Shown: one piece after another, positions 1 to 4,878 of the stretch
Position numbering within the stretch: the stretch's first letter is position 1
Layout: each line of letters begins with the position of its first letter
Made by a program: the position numbers and the translations under genes
The notes under the pieces: model-generated
The model's input: the letters and a program-made list of their open reading frames with translations, nothing else
Database searches by the model: none
What the model was told of the DNA's origin: nothing
Source: JAEHDI01 sp035455185
GTDB lineage: Bacteria > Acidobacteriota > Terriglobia > Bryobacterales > Bryobacteraceae
Direction of reading: 5' to 3'
NCBI GenBank assembly: GCA_035455185.1
Contig: DATIFQ010000007.1
Span: 1 to 5,507, forward strand
DNA length: 5,507 nucleotides

Positions 1-575
1 CACGCGAACCTCAGTGGTCCGGGACCGAATCGGCCGGCAATCACCGCGTTCCATACGCTGCGCAGGATCGCCCACAATCCGCCCCGCTCCGGCACGTGCC
101 AGCGATAGCCGGTCGCGGCGCCGGCGCGCTCATCCTGCAGCACTTCCACTAGCGAGCGCAGCCACAAGCGTCCCGGCCGTCCGTCCGAGTCGGCGAATGC
201 GAAGATCGCGGACGTCGGCCGGGCGGCCTTCACCGCGGCCATCAGATTCCTGATCTTCTCGCTGCCTCCGCCGCCACGGCCCCGCGCGAGTACGACGCGA
301 GCGTGCTCTGGAACTACGCCTCTCGGAATGTCCTCAACCAGATTCGCAACGACGATCAGCTCGTAGTCGGGATAGTCGAGAGAGGCGAGTGCCGCAAGGT
401 TTTGCTCCAAGCCATCTTCGGGGCCCTTCACCGGGACGATCACCGTCGCCCGCGGGAGCCTCGTCTGGCGTCCCAGCGCGGCGAAGTGTGCGGAGTAATA
501 CCGCGCCCGTCTCCTCTCGCCGCGCATCGAAATTACCGCCAGAAGGAGTCCCGCAACGATCAGAGCCCAGAGCAT
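1..575 (-). CDS. Membrane-anchored family-2 glycosyltransferase (GT21-like), 3' end missing
   Basis: The first 191 residues are present; the C-terminal part lies beyond base 1. Residues 2-17 form one hydrophobic anchor, followed by a basic stretch (RGERRRAR, 19-25). The catalytic domain opens with PRATVIVPVKGPEDG (41-55), the usual GT-A first strand. Next come SLDYPDYELIVV (65-76), GSEKIRNLMAAV (104-115, where GT21 enzymes hold the NNLM-type motif), FADSDGRP with the DSD metal/nucleotide motif at 129-131, and ATGYRW at 154-159. The frame leaves the window at RFA plus TG, consistent with the FAWGGS motif of this group. Such enzymes move a sugar from a nucleotide donor to a lipid or glycan acceptor at the inner membrane; the acceptor cannot be read here. 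ATG at 575 is the first in-frame ATG, and its upstream frame has no other plausible start, but no clear Shine-Dalgarno precedes it. It is transcribed divergently from the kinase. The fold is secure; the substrate is unknown. Confidence 0.85.
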   Translation of the reverse strand, partial: MLWALIVAGLLLAVISMRGERRRARYYSAHFAALGRQTRLPRATVIVPVKGPEDGLEQNLAALASLDYPDYELIVVANLVEDIPRGVVPEHARVVLARGRGGGGSEKIRNLMAAVKAARPTSAIFAFADSDGRPGRLWLRSLVEVLQDERAGAATGYRWHVPERGGLWAILRSVWNAVIAGRFGPGPLRFA

Positions 576-649
576 TGGAACAAGGATAACAGGAGCCGCC
601 GGCGTGGTTGCGCGTCGGGCGGCACTCCAGGTGGCACAATAGAGGATCG
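576..649. other. Divergent intergenic gap between glycosyltransferase and kinase genes
   Basis: This 74-bp gap must hold both divergent promoters unless they lie inside the genes. On the plus strand an AGAGG (641-645) sits 4 nt before the kinase ATG and serves as its ribosome binding site. GGCACAAT (633-640) has a -10-like CACAAT, but no -35 hexamer lies at a proper distance. On the minus strand TGTTATCCT, about a dozen bases before the glycosyltransferase ATG, resembles a weak extended -10 that would give an almost leaderless transcript. Neither call is strong. Confidence 0.3.
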
Positions 650-2518
650 ATGGTTCGTCTCCGCCGGCACAATGTGGGCTACGTAGTATTGCTCGCGTCG
701 GCTTTTGTGCTCGCGATGATCGCGGGGTATACCGCGCTCGGCCGGCAGATCGATGCCGACGCCTACGACTGGATGTTCCGTTTGCGGCCGCAGCCGCCGC
801 CCGCCACCGAATCCGCCCTGCTCGCGATCGACGATGCTTCGCTGAAGGAACTGGGCGGCATATGGAAGATACGGGCTATGCTCGCCGAGGGCTTGGAGCG
901 GATCTCACGCGTCTCGCCGAAAGTGGTCGCCATCGACTTGACACTGACCGAAGCCGGTGAGCCCGGCGATGACCGGCGCTTGGAAGCAGCCATGCGAAAC
1001 ACGCCCGGCCTCGTTCTCGCGGCGGAGATGCTGCCCGGCGGGGGCTGGCAGGAGCCCTGGGAGGCCTTCCGCCGCACAGCCGCCGCTGTCGGCCACGTCC
1101 ACGCAGCCCCTGACGAACTCGACGGAGTCAATCGGGAGATTCCCCTCGAGAAGATCGCCGGCCGGACCCGCCACTGGGCACTCTCGCTCGAGGCGTACCG
1201 GTTGAGCCGCGGCGGGCTCCGCATCGTTGAGTCCCCCGGCGAGTTGAGCGTCGGCGATATGGTCATCCCCGCGGCGCGCGAGGATTCCCGATCGATCTTC
1301 ATCCGCTATCTCCCTTCCGGACCGGACGGCGCCCCCGGCATCCCCCGTGTCTCCGTGATAGACCTGCTCCGGGATTCCTCCGCTGCCGAACGCCTCCGCG
1401 GCCGCACGGTGTTTGTCGGCGTCACCGCGCAGTCGGCGGCGCGCGACCGGTTGATGACGCCGGTGGCTTCACTCCTGCCGATGCCGGGTGTCGAAATCCA
1501 TGCCCACGCATTTGAGACCCTCCGCCAGGGCCGGTTTCTAACCTCCGCGCCAAATCTCTCTGTCGTGCTGGCTTGCGCGCTGCTGGTCGGCGGCGCCGGG
1601 GCGATCTTCGCCTTCGTCGCCGGCTGGCCGGCATACGTCCTCGGCGCGGCGCTGCTTTTGGCGGCCCACGCGGCCCCTTTTCTCTTGTTCAGCGCTGACA
1701 CTGTTTTCCCGTTTGCCGCGCCGGTCTCGGCAGCCTGGCTCTCGGTCGTCGGTGCGGCAAGCTATCAGCACTTTGTCGTGCGGCGCCGCCTTGAAAAAAC
1801 CGAGGCCGAGCGCGCGCGCTATCAGCAGGCGGTCCACTTCGTCACTCACGAGATGCGAACGCCGCTCACAGCCATCCAGGGATCGAGCGAGCTGATGACC
1901 CGCTACAGTCTCACTGAGGATAAGCGTAAGCAGATCGCCGGGCTGATTCACTCCGAATCGCGGCGTCTCGCGAAGATGGTGGAGACGTTCCTCAATGTCG
2001 AGCGGCTCTCCGCGGGTCAAATGGAGTTGCGTAGGGAGCCGTTCTCCGCGCCGGAGATCGTCGCCGCCTGCGCCGAAAGGGCCCGGCCCCTCGCCGAGAA
2101 GAAACAGATCCGTCTCCGAGTCGGCGAGGTGGTGGACCAAACGCTCATTGGCGACCGCGAACTCATGGAGTACGCCGTCTATAATCTGATCAATAACGCG
2201 ATCAAGTACTCTCCCTCCGAGACGGAGGTGACCGTGACGGGTCGCCGGCAAAGCGGCCTGTTCCGCCTCACCGTCAGGGACCAGGGAATCGGCATGGACG
2301 AAAACGAGATCAAGAACCTCTTTCAGAAGTTCTATCGCACACGCAGGGCGATCGCTTCTGGAGAGTCCGGAACCGGTATCGGTCTTTCAATCGTGGAGCA
2401 GATTGTCACGCACCACGGCGGCCGTATCGAGGTGGAGAGCGAGCCCGGAAAAGGCTCGCGGTTTACGCTGGTGCTGCCGGCGACAGTCACCGCGGGAACT
2501 GGTGGGAGGGAAGTGTGA
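650..2518 (+). CDS. CHASE2-domain sensor histidine kinase
   Basis: A 622-aa membrane sensor kinase, the signal-receiving half of a two-component system. One TM helix (about 10-29) leads to an extracytoplasmic CHASE2 domain (about 31-300; motifs DAYDWMFRLRP 38-48, VVAIDLTLTEAG 92-103, GRTVFVGVTA 251-260, MPGVEIHAHAFETL 278-291). Three TM helices follow (about 302-324, 326-347, 350-372), the typical CHASE2 layout. A short charged coiled linker (378-392) enters HisKA, with the phospho-acceptor H400 in VTHEMRTPL. The ATPase domain has the N box NLINNAIKYS (N516), G1 DQGIG (544-548), F box FQKFY (558-562) and G2 GTGIGLSIV (574-582), so autokinase activity should be intact. ATG at 650 is chosen because AGAGG (641-645) precedes it; a TTG at 608 in the same frame would only add 14 polar residues before the TM helix. 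The stop overlaps the regulator start, so the two are co-translated. The CHASE2 ligand is unknown. Confidence 0.94.
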   Translation: MVRLRRHNVGYVVLLASAFVLAMIAGYTALGRQIDADAYDWMFRLRPQPPPATESALLAIDDASLKELGGIWKIRAMLAEGLERISRVSPKVVAIDLTLTEAGEPGDDRRLEAAMRNTPGLVLAAEMLPGGGWQEPWEAFRRTAAAVGHVHAAPDELDGVNREIPLEKIAGRTRHWALSLEAYRLSRGGLRIVESPGELSVGDMVIPAAREDSRSIFIRYLPSGPDGAPGIPRVSVIDLLRDSSAAERLRGRTVFVGVTAQSAARDRLMTPVASLLPMPGVEIHAHAFETLRQGRFLTSAPNLSVVLACALLVGGAGAIFAFVAGWPAYVLGAALLLAAHAAPFLLFSADTVFPFAAPVSAAWLSVVGAASYQHFVVRRRLEKTEAERARYQQAVHFVTHEMRTPLTAIQGSSELMTRYSLTEDKRKQIAGLIHSESRRLAKMVETFLNVERLSAGQMELRREPFSAPEIVAACAERARPLAEKKQIRLRVGEVVDQTLIGDRELMEYAVYNLINNAIKYSPSETEVTVTGRRQSGLFRLTVRDQGIGMDENEIKNLFQKFYRTRRAIASGESGTGIGLSIVEQIVTHHGGRIEVESEPGKGSRFTLVLPATVTAGTGGREV

Positions 2519-3849
2519 GCGATAACACGAACGCCGCCCGGCTCCTCGTCGTGGAGGACGACGCTGGAGTACGCACTACGGTAGTCACGTTCCTGGAGCT
2601 GGAAGGCTACCAGGTCGACGCCGTGTCCTCCACGCGTGAGGCCATCCGGCGCTTGAACGAGACCGCCTACCCGATTGTCATCTCGGATATCTACCTCGAC
2701 GAAAAAACCGGCCTCGACGTTCTCGACGCGGCCCGGGCGAAAGACCCCACTTGCGCCGTCATCCTCATGACCGCCCGAGGCACCATGGAGACCGTAATGG
2801 CCGCCACACGGGGCGGCGCCTTCGACTATATCGCCAAGCCATTCGAGCTCGATGCCCTGTTGGCGACGGTCAAACGCGCGGAAGCCAGCCGCGCCGGCGG
2901 CGTCGACGAGGACGAGTCGGAAATCGACGACCTGCCCGAATCCGAGATGATCGGTAGCTCCGCGCAGATGGTGGCCATCTACAAGATCGTCTCGCGCGTC
3001 GCGCCGACGGATGCGACCGTGTTGATCGAAGGCGAGACCGGTACAGGCAAAGAACTCATCGCCCGGATGATCCACACCAACAGCCCTCGCGTCCCGCAGC
3101 CGTTCGTGGCGGTGGACTGCGCTTCGGTCGCCCCGGCTCTCCTGGAAAGCGAGTTGTTTGGCGCCATGCGCGGAGCCTACACAGGCGCGGACCGCGACCG
3201 AATGGGCGTCTTCGAGGCCGCCAATCACGGCACCGTGTTCCTCGATGAAATCGGCGACATTGAATTGAACTTCCAGTTGAAAATGCTGCGGTTCCTTCAG
3301 GAGCGCGAGATCCGGCCGCTTGGCTCACCTCGCTCCCGTCCGGTGGACGTCCGCGTGATCGCCGCTACGAACCGCGACCTGCAGGCGATGGTCGACGAGG
3401 GCAAGTTCCGCGAGGACCTTTGGTTCCGCGTCAACGTCGTCCGCATCCACGTTCCGCCGCTCCGCGAGCGCCGGGGGGATGTGCCCCTCCTCGCACATTT
3501 CTTCGTTCGGAAATACAACGCGCGCTACAGTCAGAGCGCACGGCTCACGGACTCGGCGCTGCGCGCGATGGACGACTATGTCTGGCCGGGCAACGTGCGG
3601 CAACTCCAGCACATGATGGAGCGCCTCACGATCCTGGCGCCGGGCGGCCGCATCGATCAGCAAGCCATCCAAGAGTCAATCCGGGCGACCGAACCGCACG
3701 AACACGGCGGCGAGACCCTGGCCGAGGCGGAAATGGACCAGATCCGCCGGGTCCTGTCCGCCACCGGCGGCAACAAGAGCCGGGCCGCACGGATCCTTGG
3801 AATCGAACGCAAAACGCTCTACCGGAAGCTCGAACGGGTCGGCGAATAG
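2515..3849 (+). CDS. NtrC-class sigma-54-dependent response regulator
   Basis: A 444-aa cytoplasmic transcription activator of standard NtrC-class length. The receiver (about 8-122) has acidic pocket E14-D15-D16, phospho-acceptor D58 (VISDIYL), T86 and K108 (AKPF). An acidic linker (129-143, rich in D/E) precedes the AAA+ domain. This domain has Walker A GETGTGKE (173-180), the sigma-54-contact loop as GAYTGA (220-225), Walker B GTVFLDEIGD (239-248), sensor I around N286, arginine-finger region FREDLWFR (298-305; R299, R305) and sensor II WPGNVRQL (357-364). The C-terminus is a Fis-type HTH (GNKSRAARILGI to LYRKLE, 419-440). The start is GTG at 2515, sharing GTGA with the kinase stop and preceded by GGAGG at 2505-2509. 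Once phosphorylated by its partner it should bind upstream enhancers and use ATP to open sigma-54 promoters. The loop has Y for the usual F, and AMRG precedes it in place of the common HE/VKG. No target gene can be assigned from the window. Confidence 0.96.
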   Translation: MSDNTNAARLLVVEDDAGVRTTVVTFLELEGYQVDAVSSTREAIRRLNETAYPIVISDIYLDEKTGLDVLDAARAKDPTCAVILMTARGTMETVMAATRGGAFDYIAKPFELDALLATVKRAEASRAGGVDEDESEIDDLPESEMIGSSAQMVAIYKIVSRVAPTDATVLIEGETGTGKELIARMIHTNSPRVPQPFVAVDCASVAPALLESELFGAMRGAYTGADRDRMGVFEAANHGTVFLDEIGDIELNFQLKMLRFLQEREIRPLGSPRSRPVDVRVIAATNRDLQAMVDEGKFREDLWFRVNVVRIHVPPLRERRGDVPLLAHFFVRKYNARYSQSARLTDSALRAMDDYVWPGNVRQLQHMMERLTILAPGGRIDQQAIQESIRATEPHEHGGETLAEAEMDQIRRVLSATGGNKSRAARILGIERKTLYRKLERVGE

Positions 3850-3903
3850 CCCCCAGGCGGCGCAAAAGGTGTCATTCGTGCGCGTTTTGGCGTCATTTTT
3901 GTA

Positions 3904-3956
3904 CCAGATTGTGACTTTTTTTAGTGCTTTTCCGCCCGACTCGGTCTACAATCTGG
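3904..3956. repeat. Perfect 9-bp inverted repeat bracketing a promoter
   Basis: CCAGATTGT (3904-3912) and its exact reverse complement ACAATCTGG (3948-3956) are separated by 35 bp. Arm centres are 44 bp apart, close to four helical turns. The right arm overlaps the predicted -10 box of the microprotein gene and the left arm lies just beyond where a -35 would be. The stretch between the arms is T-rich with a T7 run (3916-3922). This fits a two-site operator allowing looping, or a stem that forms only in longer read-through RNA. Chance occurrence is possible for a 9-mer at this scale. Confidence 0.4.
3947..3952 (+). promoter_or_regulatory. Candidate -10 box for the microprotein gene
   Basis: TACAAT matches the TATAAT consensus at five of six positions and would start transcription near 3959, giving a leader of about 46 nt before the ATG at 4005. 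No good -35 hexamer lies 16-18 bp upstream: the bases there (around 3922-3930) read TAGTGCTTT. The promoter may therefore be weak or activator-dependent. The region upstream is markedly AT-richer than the flanking genes, as promoters in GC-rich genomes often are. Confidence 0.45.
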
Positions 3957-3963
3957 ATAGCCA

Positions 3964-4004
3964 GGTCTCATACATCGATACTTCCGAGCGGGAGGACCGA
4001 GACC
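3964..4004 (+). promoter_or_regulatory. Leader hairpin with Shine-Dalgarno inside, ending at the start codon
   Basis: GGTCTC (3964-3969) pairs with GAGACC (3999-4004), the six bases immediately before the ATG at 4005. The loop holds the ribosome binding site GGAGG (3991-3995). A competing 7-bp pairing exists between CTCGGTC (3940-3946) and GACCGAG (3995-4001), which would occlude the same site in any transcript starting upstream of 3940. Two exclusive pairings over one ribosome binding site suggest translation control, but no experiment or covariation supports it here. Confidence 0.35.
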
Positions 4005-4151
4005 ATGTTTGACAGCCTAGACGACCAGATGAAGCACGACGCGGAACAGGAAACGACCCGGGGCCAGCGTTGGCTCCTGGTGTTGACGGTGGTCGTAGTC
4101 TCGTTGCTCGTTTTCGGCGGCCTGTATTTTGGCGTCCGGATGCTCGAGTAA
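4005..4151 (+). CDS. 48-aa single-pass membrane microprotein
   Basis: A short gene with good coding signals: ATG at 4005, GGAGG 9 nt upstream (3991-3995), a -10 box about 55 bp upstream, and a TAA stop. The product has an acidic N-terminus (MFDSLDDQMKHDAEQE, 1-16), a small basic patch (R19, R22), one strong TM helix (about 24-43: WLLVLTVVVVSLLVFGGLYF) and a five-residue tail ending RMLE. The charge pattern argues for N-in, C-out orientation, and the helix ends in a small-residue GGLYFG motif that could pack against a partner. I do not recognise a named family, though small proteins of this design occur in Acidobacteriota (from memory, unchecked). It follows the kinase-regulator pair by 155 bp with its own likely promoter, so it may be a target or accessory of that system; this is only positional. 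An upstream TTG at 3924 would precede the promoter and is rejected. Confidence 0.72.
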   Translation: MFDSLDDQMKHDAEQETTRGQRWLLVLTVVVVSLLVFGGLYFGVRMLE

Positions 4152-4159
4152 CTCTTTTT

Positions 4160-4657
4160 TCAGAGCCGGGACGCTCCCGGCTGAGGCGGCTCGTCAGATG
4201 CGAGACGGGCCATGACGGACTTGACGAGGGCCGGATATTCGGCATTGGAGTTATAGACAGATAATTTTTCGTCTAAGTCCTTATTTTTGTATATCCTAGA
4301 GATAGCGAGCCGTCGCGCGACGAGGTGGATGCCTGCCTGGATGGAGGGGAAGTGTGCCTTCCCGTTGTCCCAACCGAAGATATTGTTGTTCGTGAACTCC
4401 TTCCCCCCTCCGGATTCGATCACAGAAATGCTCGGAAGCAGGCGCCAGTCCAACCCGTAGTGGTCGGCAGCCAGCAGGAAATCCTTGGCCAGATGGTCAA
4501 TCGGGGATCCGCGGTCCTCGAAAAACCGTTTTAGAACCAACAACCTAGGGTCATAATCGTAGGTCGGCGGCTGAAAGTGCTGGCCAGGACTGAGCGTGAC
4601 ATTGGTCGCGAGCAAGCCCGCAACCATCACGGCAGTACGCGACAGCGTGGTTTTCAA
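4160..4657 (-). CDS. Secreted lysozyme/glucosaminidase-fold protein (putative cell-wall hydrolase)
   Basis: A 165-aa protein with a signal peptide (K2 and R7, hydrophobic core about 9-20, likely cleavage near residue 25). The core reads like the glucosaminidase/transglycosylase lysozyme fold. LLPSISVIESGGGKE (73-87) carries E81, the candidate catalytic glutamate. NNIFGWDNGKAHFPSIQAGI (91-110) matches the FGW...F.S...GI pattern of flagellar-type and phage-type glucosaminidases. VYNSNAEYPALVKSVM (134-149) resembles the family's Y-N...YP..V element. It probably acts on peptidoglycan in the periplasm or outside; activity is inferred. The TTG at 4655-4657 is chosen because a near-perfect Shine-Dalgarno ends 3 nt before it; a GTG at 4664-4666 lies inside that Shine-Dalgarno. 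The gene is convergent with the microprotein gene (8-bp gap). Its base composition is clearly more AT-rich than the kinase operon, most visibly around 4240-4300. It could also be a non-catalytic wall-binding homologue. Confidence 0.8.
   Translation of the reverse strand: MKTTLSRTAVMVAGLLATNVTLSPGQHFQPPTYDYDPRLLVLKRFFEDRGSPIDHLAKDFLLAADHYGLDWRLLPSISVIESGGGKEFTNNNIFGWDNGKAHFPSIQAGIHLVARRLAISRIYKNKDLDEKLSVYNSNAEYPALVKSVMARLASDEPPQPGASRL
4164..4182. other. 8-bp GC-rich hairpin at the junction of convergent genes
   Basis: AGCCGGGA (4164-4171) and TCCCGGCT (4175-4182) form a perfect stem with a 3-nt loop, inside the last codons of the minus-strand gene and 12 nt past the microprotein stop. The T6 run (4155-4160) is on the wrong side for a plus-strand intrinsic terminator, and the minus-strand RNA has A6 after the stem. 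It may still pause or end transcripts from both sides, or protect 3' ends. Confidence 0.35.
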
Positions 4658-4765
4658 GCAGATCACCTTCCTTTTCAGAGACTTAGGTAGGATTTACGAA
4701 CGGCGGCCCAGAGCCACCCAAGACACCAGATATTAGGCCAGGATGAGGCCCAAACCTATCGACAT
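4658..4765 (-). promoter_or_regulatory. Leader of about 108 nt upstream of the wall-hydrolase-like gene
   Basis: This span runs from the predicted transcription start to the TTG codon. It contains a 6-bp hairpin with one U-G pair at 4702-4718 (GGTGGC, loop TCTGG, GCCGCC on the minus strand) and a short GGCC/GGCC hairpin upstream. A possible long-range pairing joins TAGGT near the 5' end to ACCTA near 4685. No known riboswitch consensus (c-di-GMP GEMM, c-di-AMP ydaO) could be matched by eye. Its length and structure allow a cis-regulatory element, but simple spacer RNA is equally possible. Confidence 0.3.
4661..4673 (-). promoter_or_regulatory. Near-perfect Shine-Dalgarno deciding a TTG start
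   Basis: Read on the minus strand this is AAGGAAGGTGATC, which equals the full complement of the 16S rRNA 3' end (AAGGAGGTGATC) with one extra A. The GGAAGG core lies 8 nt before the TTG at 4657, the normal spacing. This settles the start of the wall-hydrolase-like gene. Confidence 0.75.
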
Positions 4766-4771
4766 GGGGGC

Positions 4772-4780
4772 AGTATAGCA
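4772..4780 (-). promoter_or_regulatory. Extended -10 promoter for the wall-hydrolase-like gene
   Basis: On the minus strand the bases read TGCTATACT: a five-of-six -10 hexamer TATACT (4772-4777) preceded by the TG extension at -15/-14. Transcription would start near 4765. No TTGACA-like -35 is seen 17 bp upstream, which is usual for extended -10 promoters. It sits 30 bp past the terminator of the upstream gene, so the two genes are separate transcription units. Confidence 0.6.
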
Positions 4781-4806
4781 CAGCTCGGTTAAGAGCCGCT
4801 GGGCAC

Positions 4807-4833
4807 AAAAAAGCCCCGGCGTGAGGCCGGGGC
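4807..4833 (-). terminator. Rho-independent terminator of the FecR-like surface protein gene
   Basis: On the minus strand GCCCCGGC (4833-4826), a 5-nt loop CTCAC and GCCGGGGC (4820-4813) form a perfect 8-bp all-GC stem followed directly by T6 (4812-4807). It begins 45 nt after the TGA of the gene ending at 4879. The plus strand has A6 before the stem and no T-run after it, so it works in one direction. Confidence 0.92.
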
Positions 4834-4878
4834 GGCAGGAGTGAATGTGAACTGACTGTGAGACTTGGGGCAGCCGTG

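Noticed and set aside
631..640. TGGCAC motif before the kinase as a sigma-54 -24 element.
   Set aside because: No TTGC-type -12 element follows at the required distance.
608..649. Upstream TTG start for the kinase adding 14 residues.
   Set aside because: No ribosome binding site precedes it, while AGAGG precedes the ATG at 650 and the TM helix begins shortly after that ATG.
303..686. Plus-strand open frame overlapping the glycosyltransferase and the kinase start.
   Set aside because: The minus strand here encodes clear glycosyltransferase motifs (DSD, ATGYRW), and the plus frame shows no domain and low-complexity basic composition.
1538..2251. Long open frame (237 codons) antisense to the kinase.
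   Set aside because: It mirrors the GC-rich codon pattern of the real gene, has no recognisable domain and no ribosome binding site of note. The sense frame has full kinase motifs.
2332..3228. Long open frame (298 codons) antisense to the kinase-regulator junction.
   Set aside because: It is a composition-driven shadow: the sense strand carries intact ATPase and receiver/AAA+ motifs across the whole span.
3888..3903. Possible sigma-54 promoter (TGGCGTCATTTTTGTA) upstream of the microprotein.
   Set aside because: The GG to G spacing is 11 rather than the required 10, and the -12 element reads GT instead of GC. A sigma-70-like -10 box further downstream fits better.
3924..4004. Longer microprotein starting at a TTG at 3924.
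   Set aside because: That start would lie upstream of the predicted transcription start and lacks a ribosome binding site. The ATG at 4005 has GGAGG at 9 nt.
4164..4182. Canonical intrinsic terminator between the convergent genes.
   Set aside because: The stem is good but no T-run follows it on either strand; kept only as an unclassified hairpin.
4658..4765. GEMM (c-di-GMP) or ydaO (c-di-AMP) riboswitch in the wall-hydrolase-like leader.
   Set aside because: The conserved core strings of either class were not found by eye, so only a generic structured leader is claimed.
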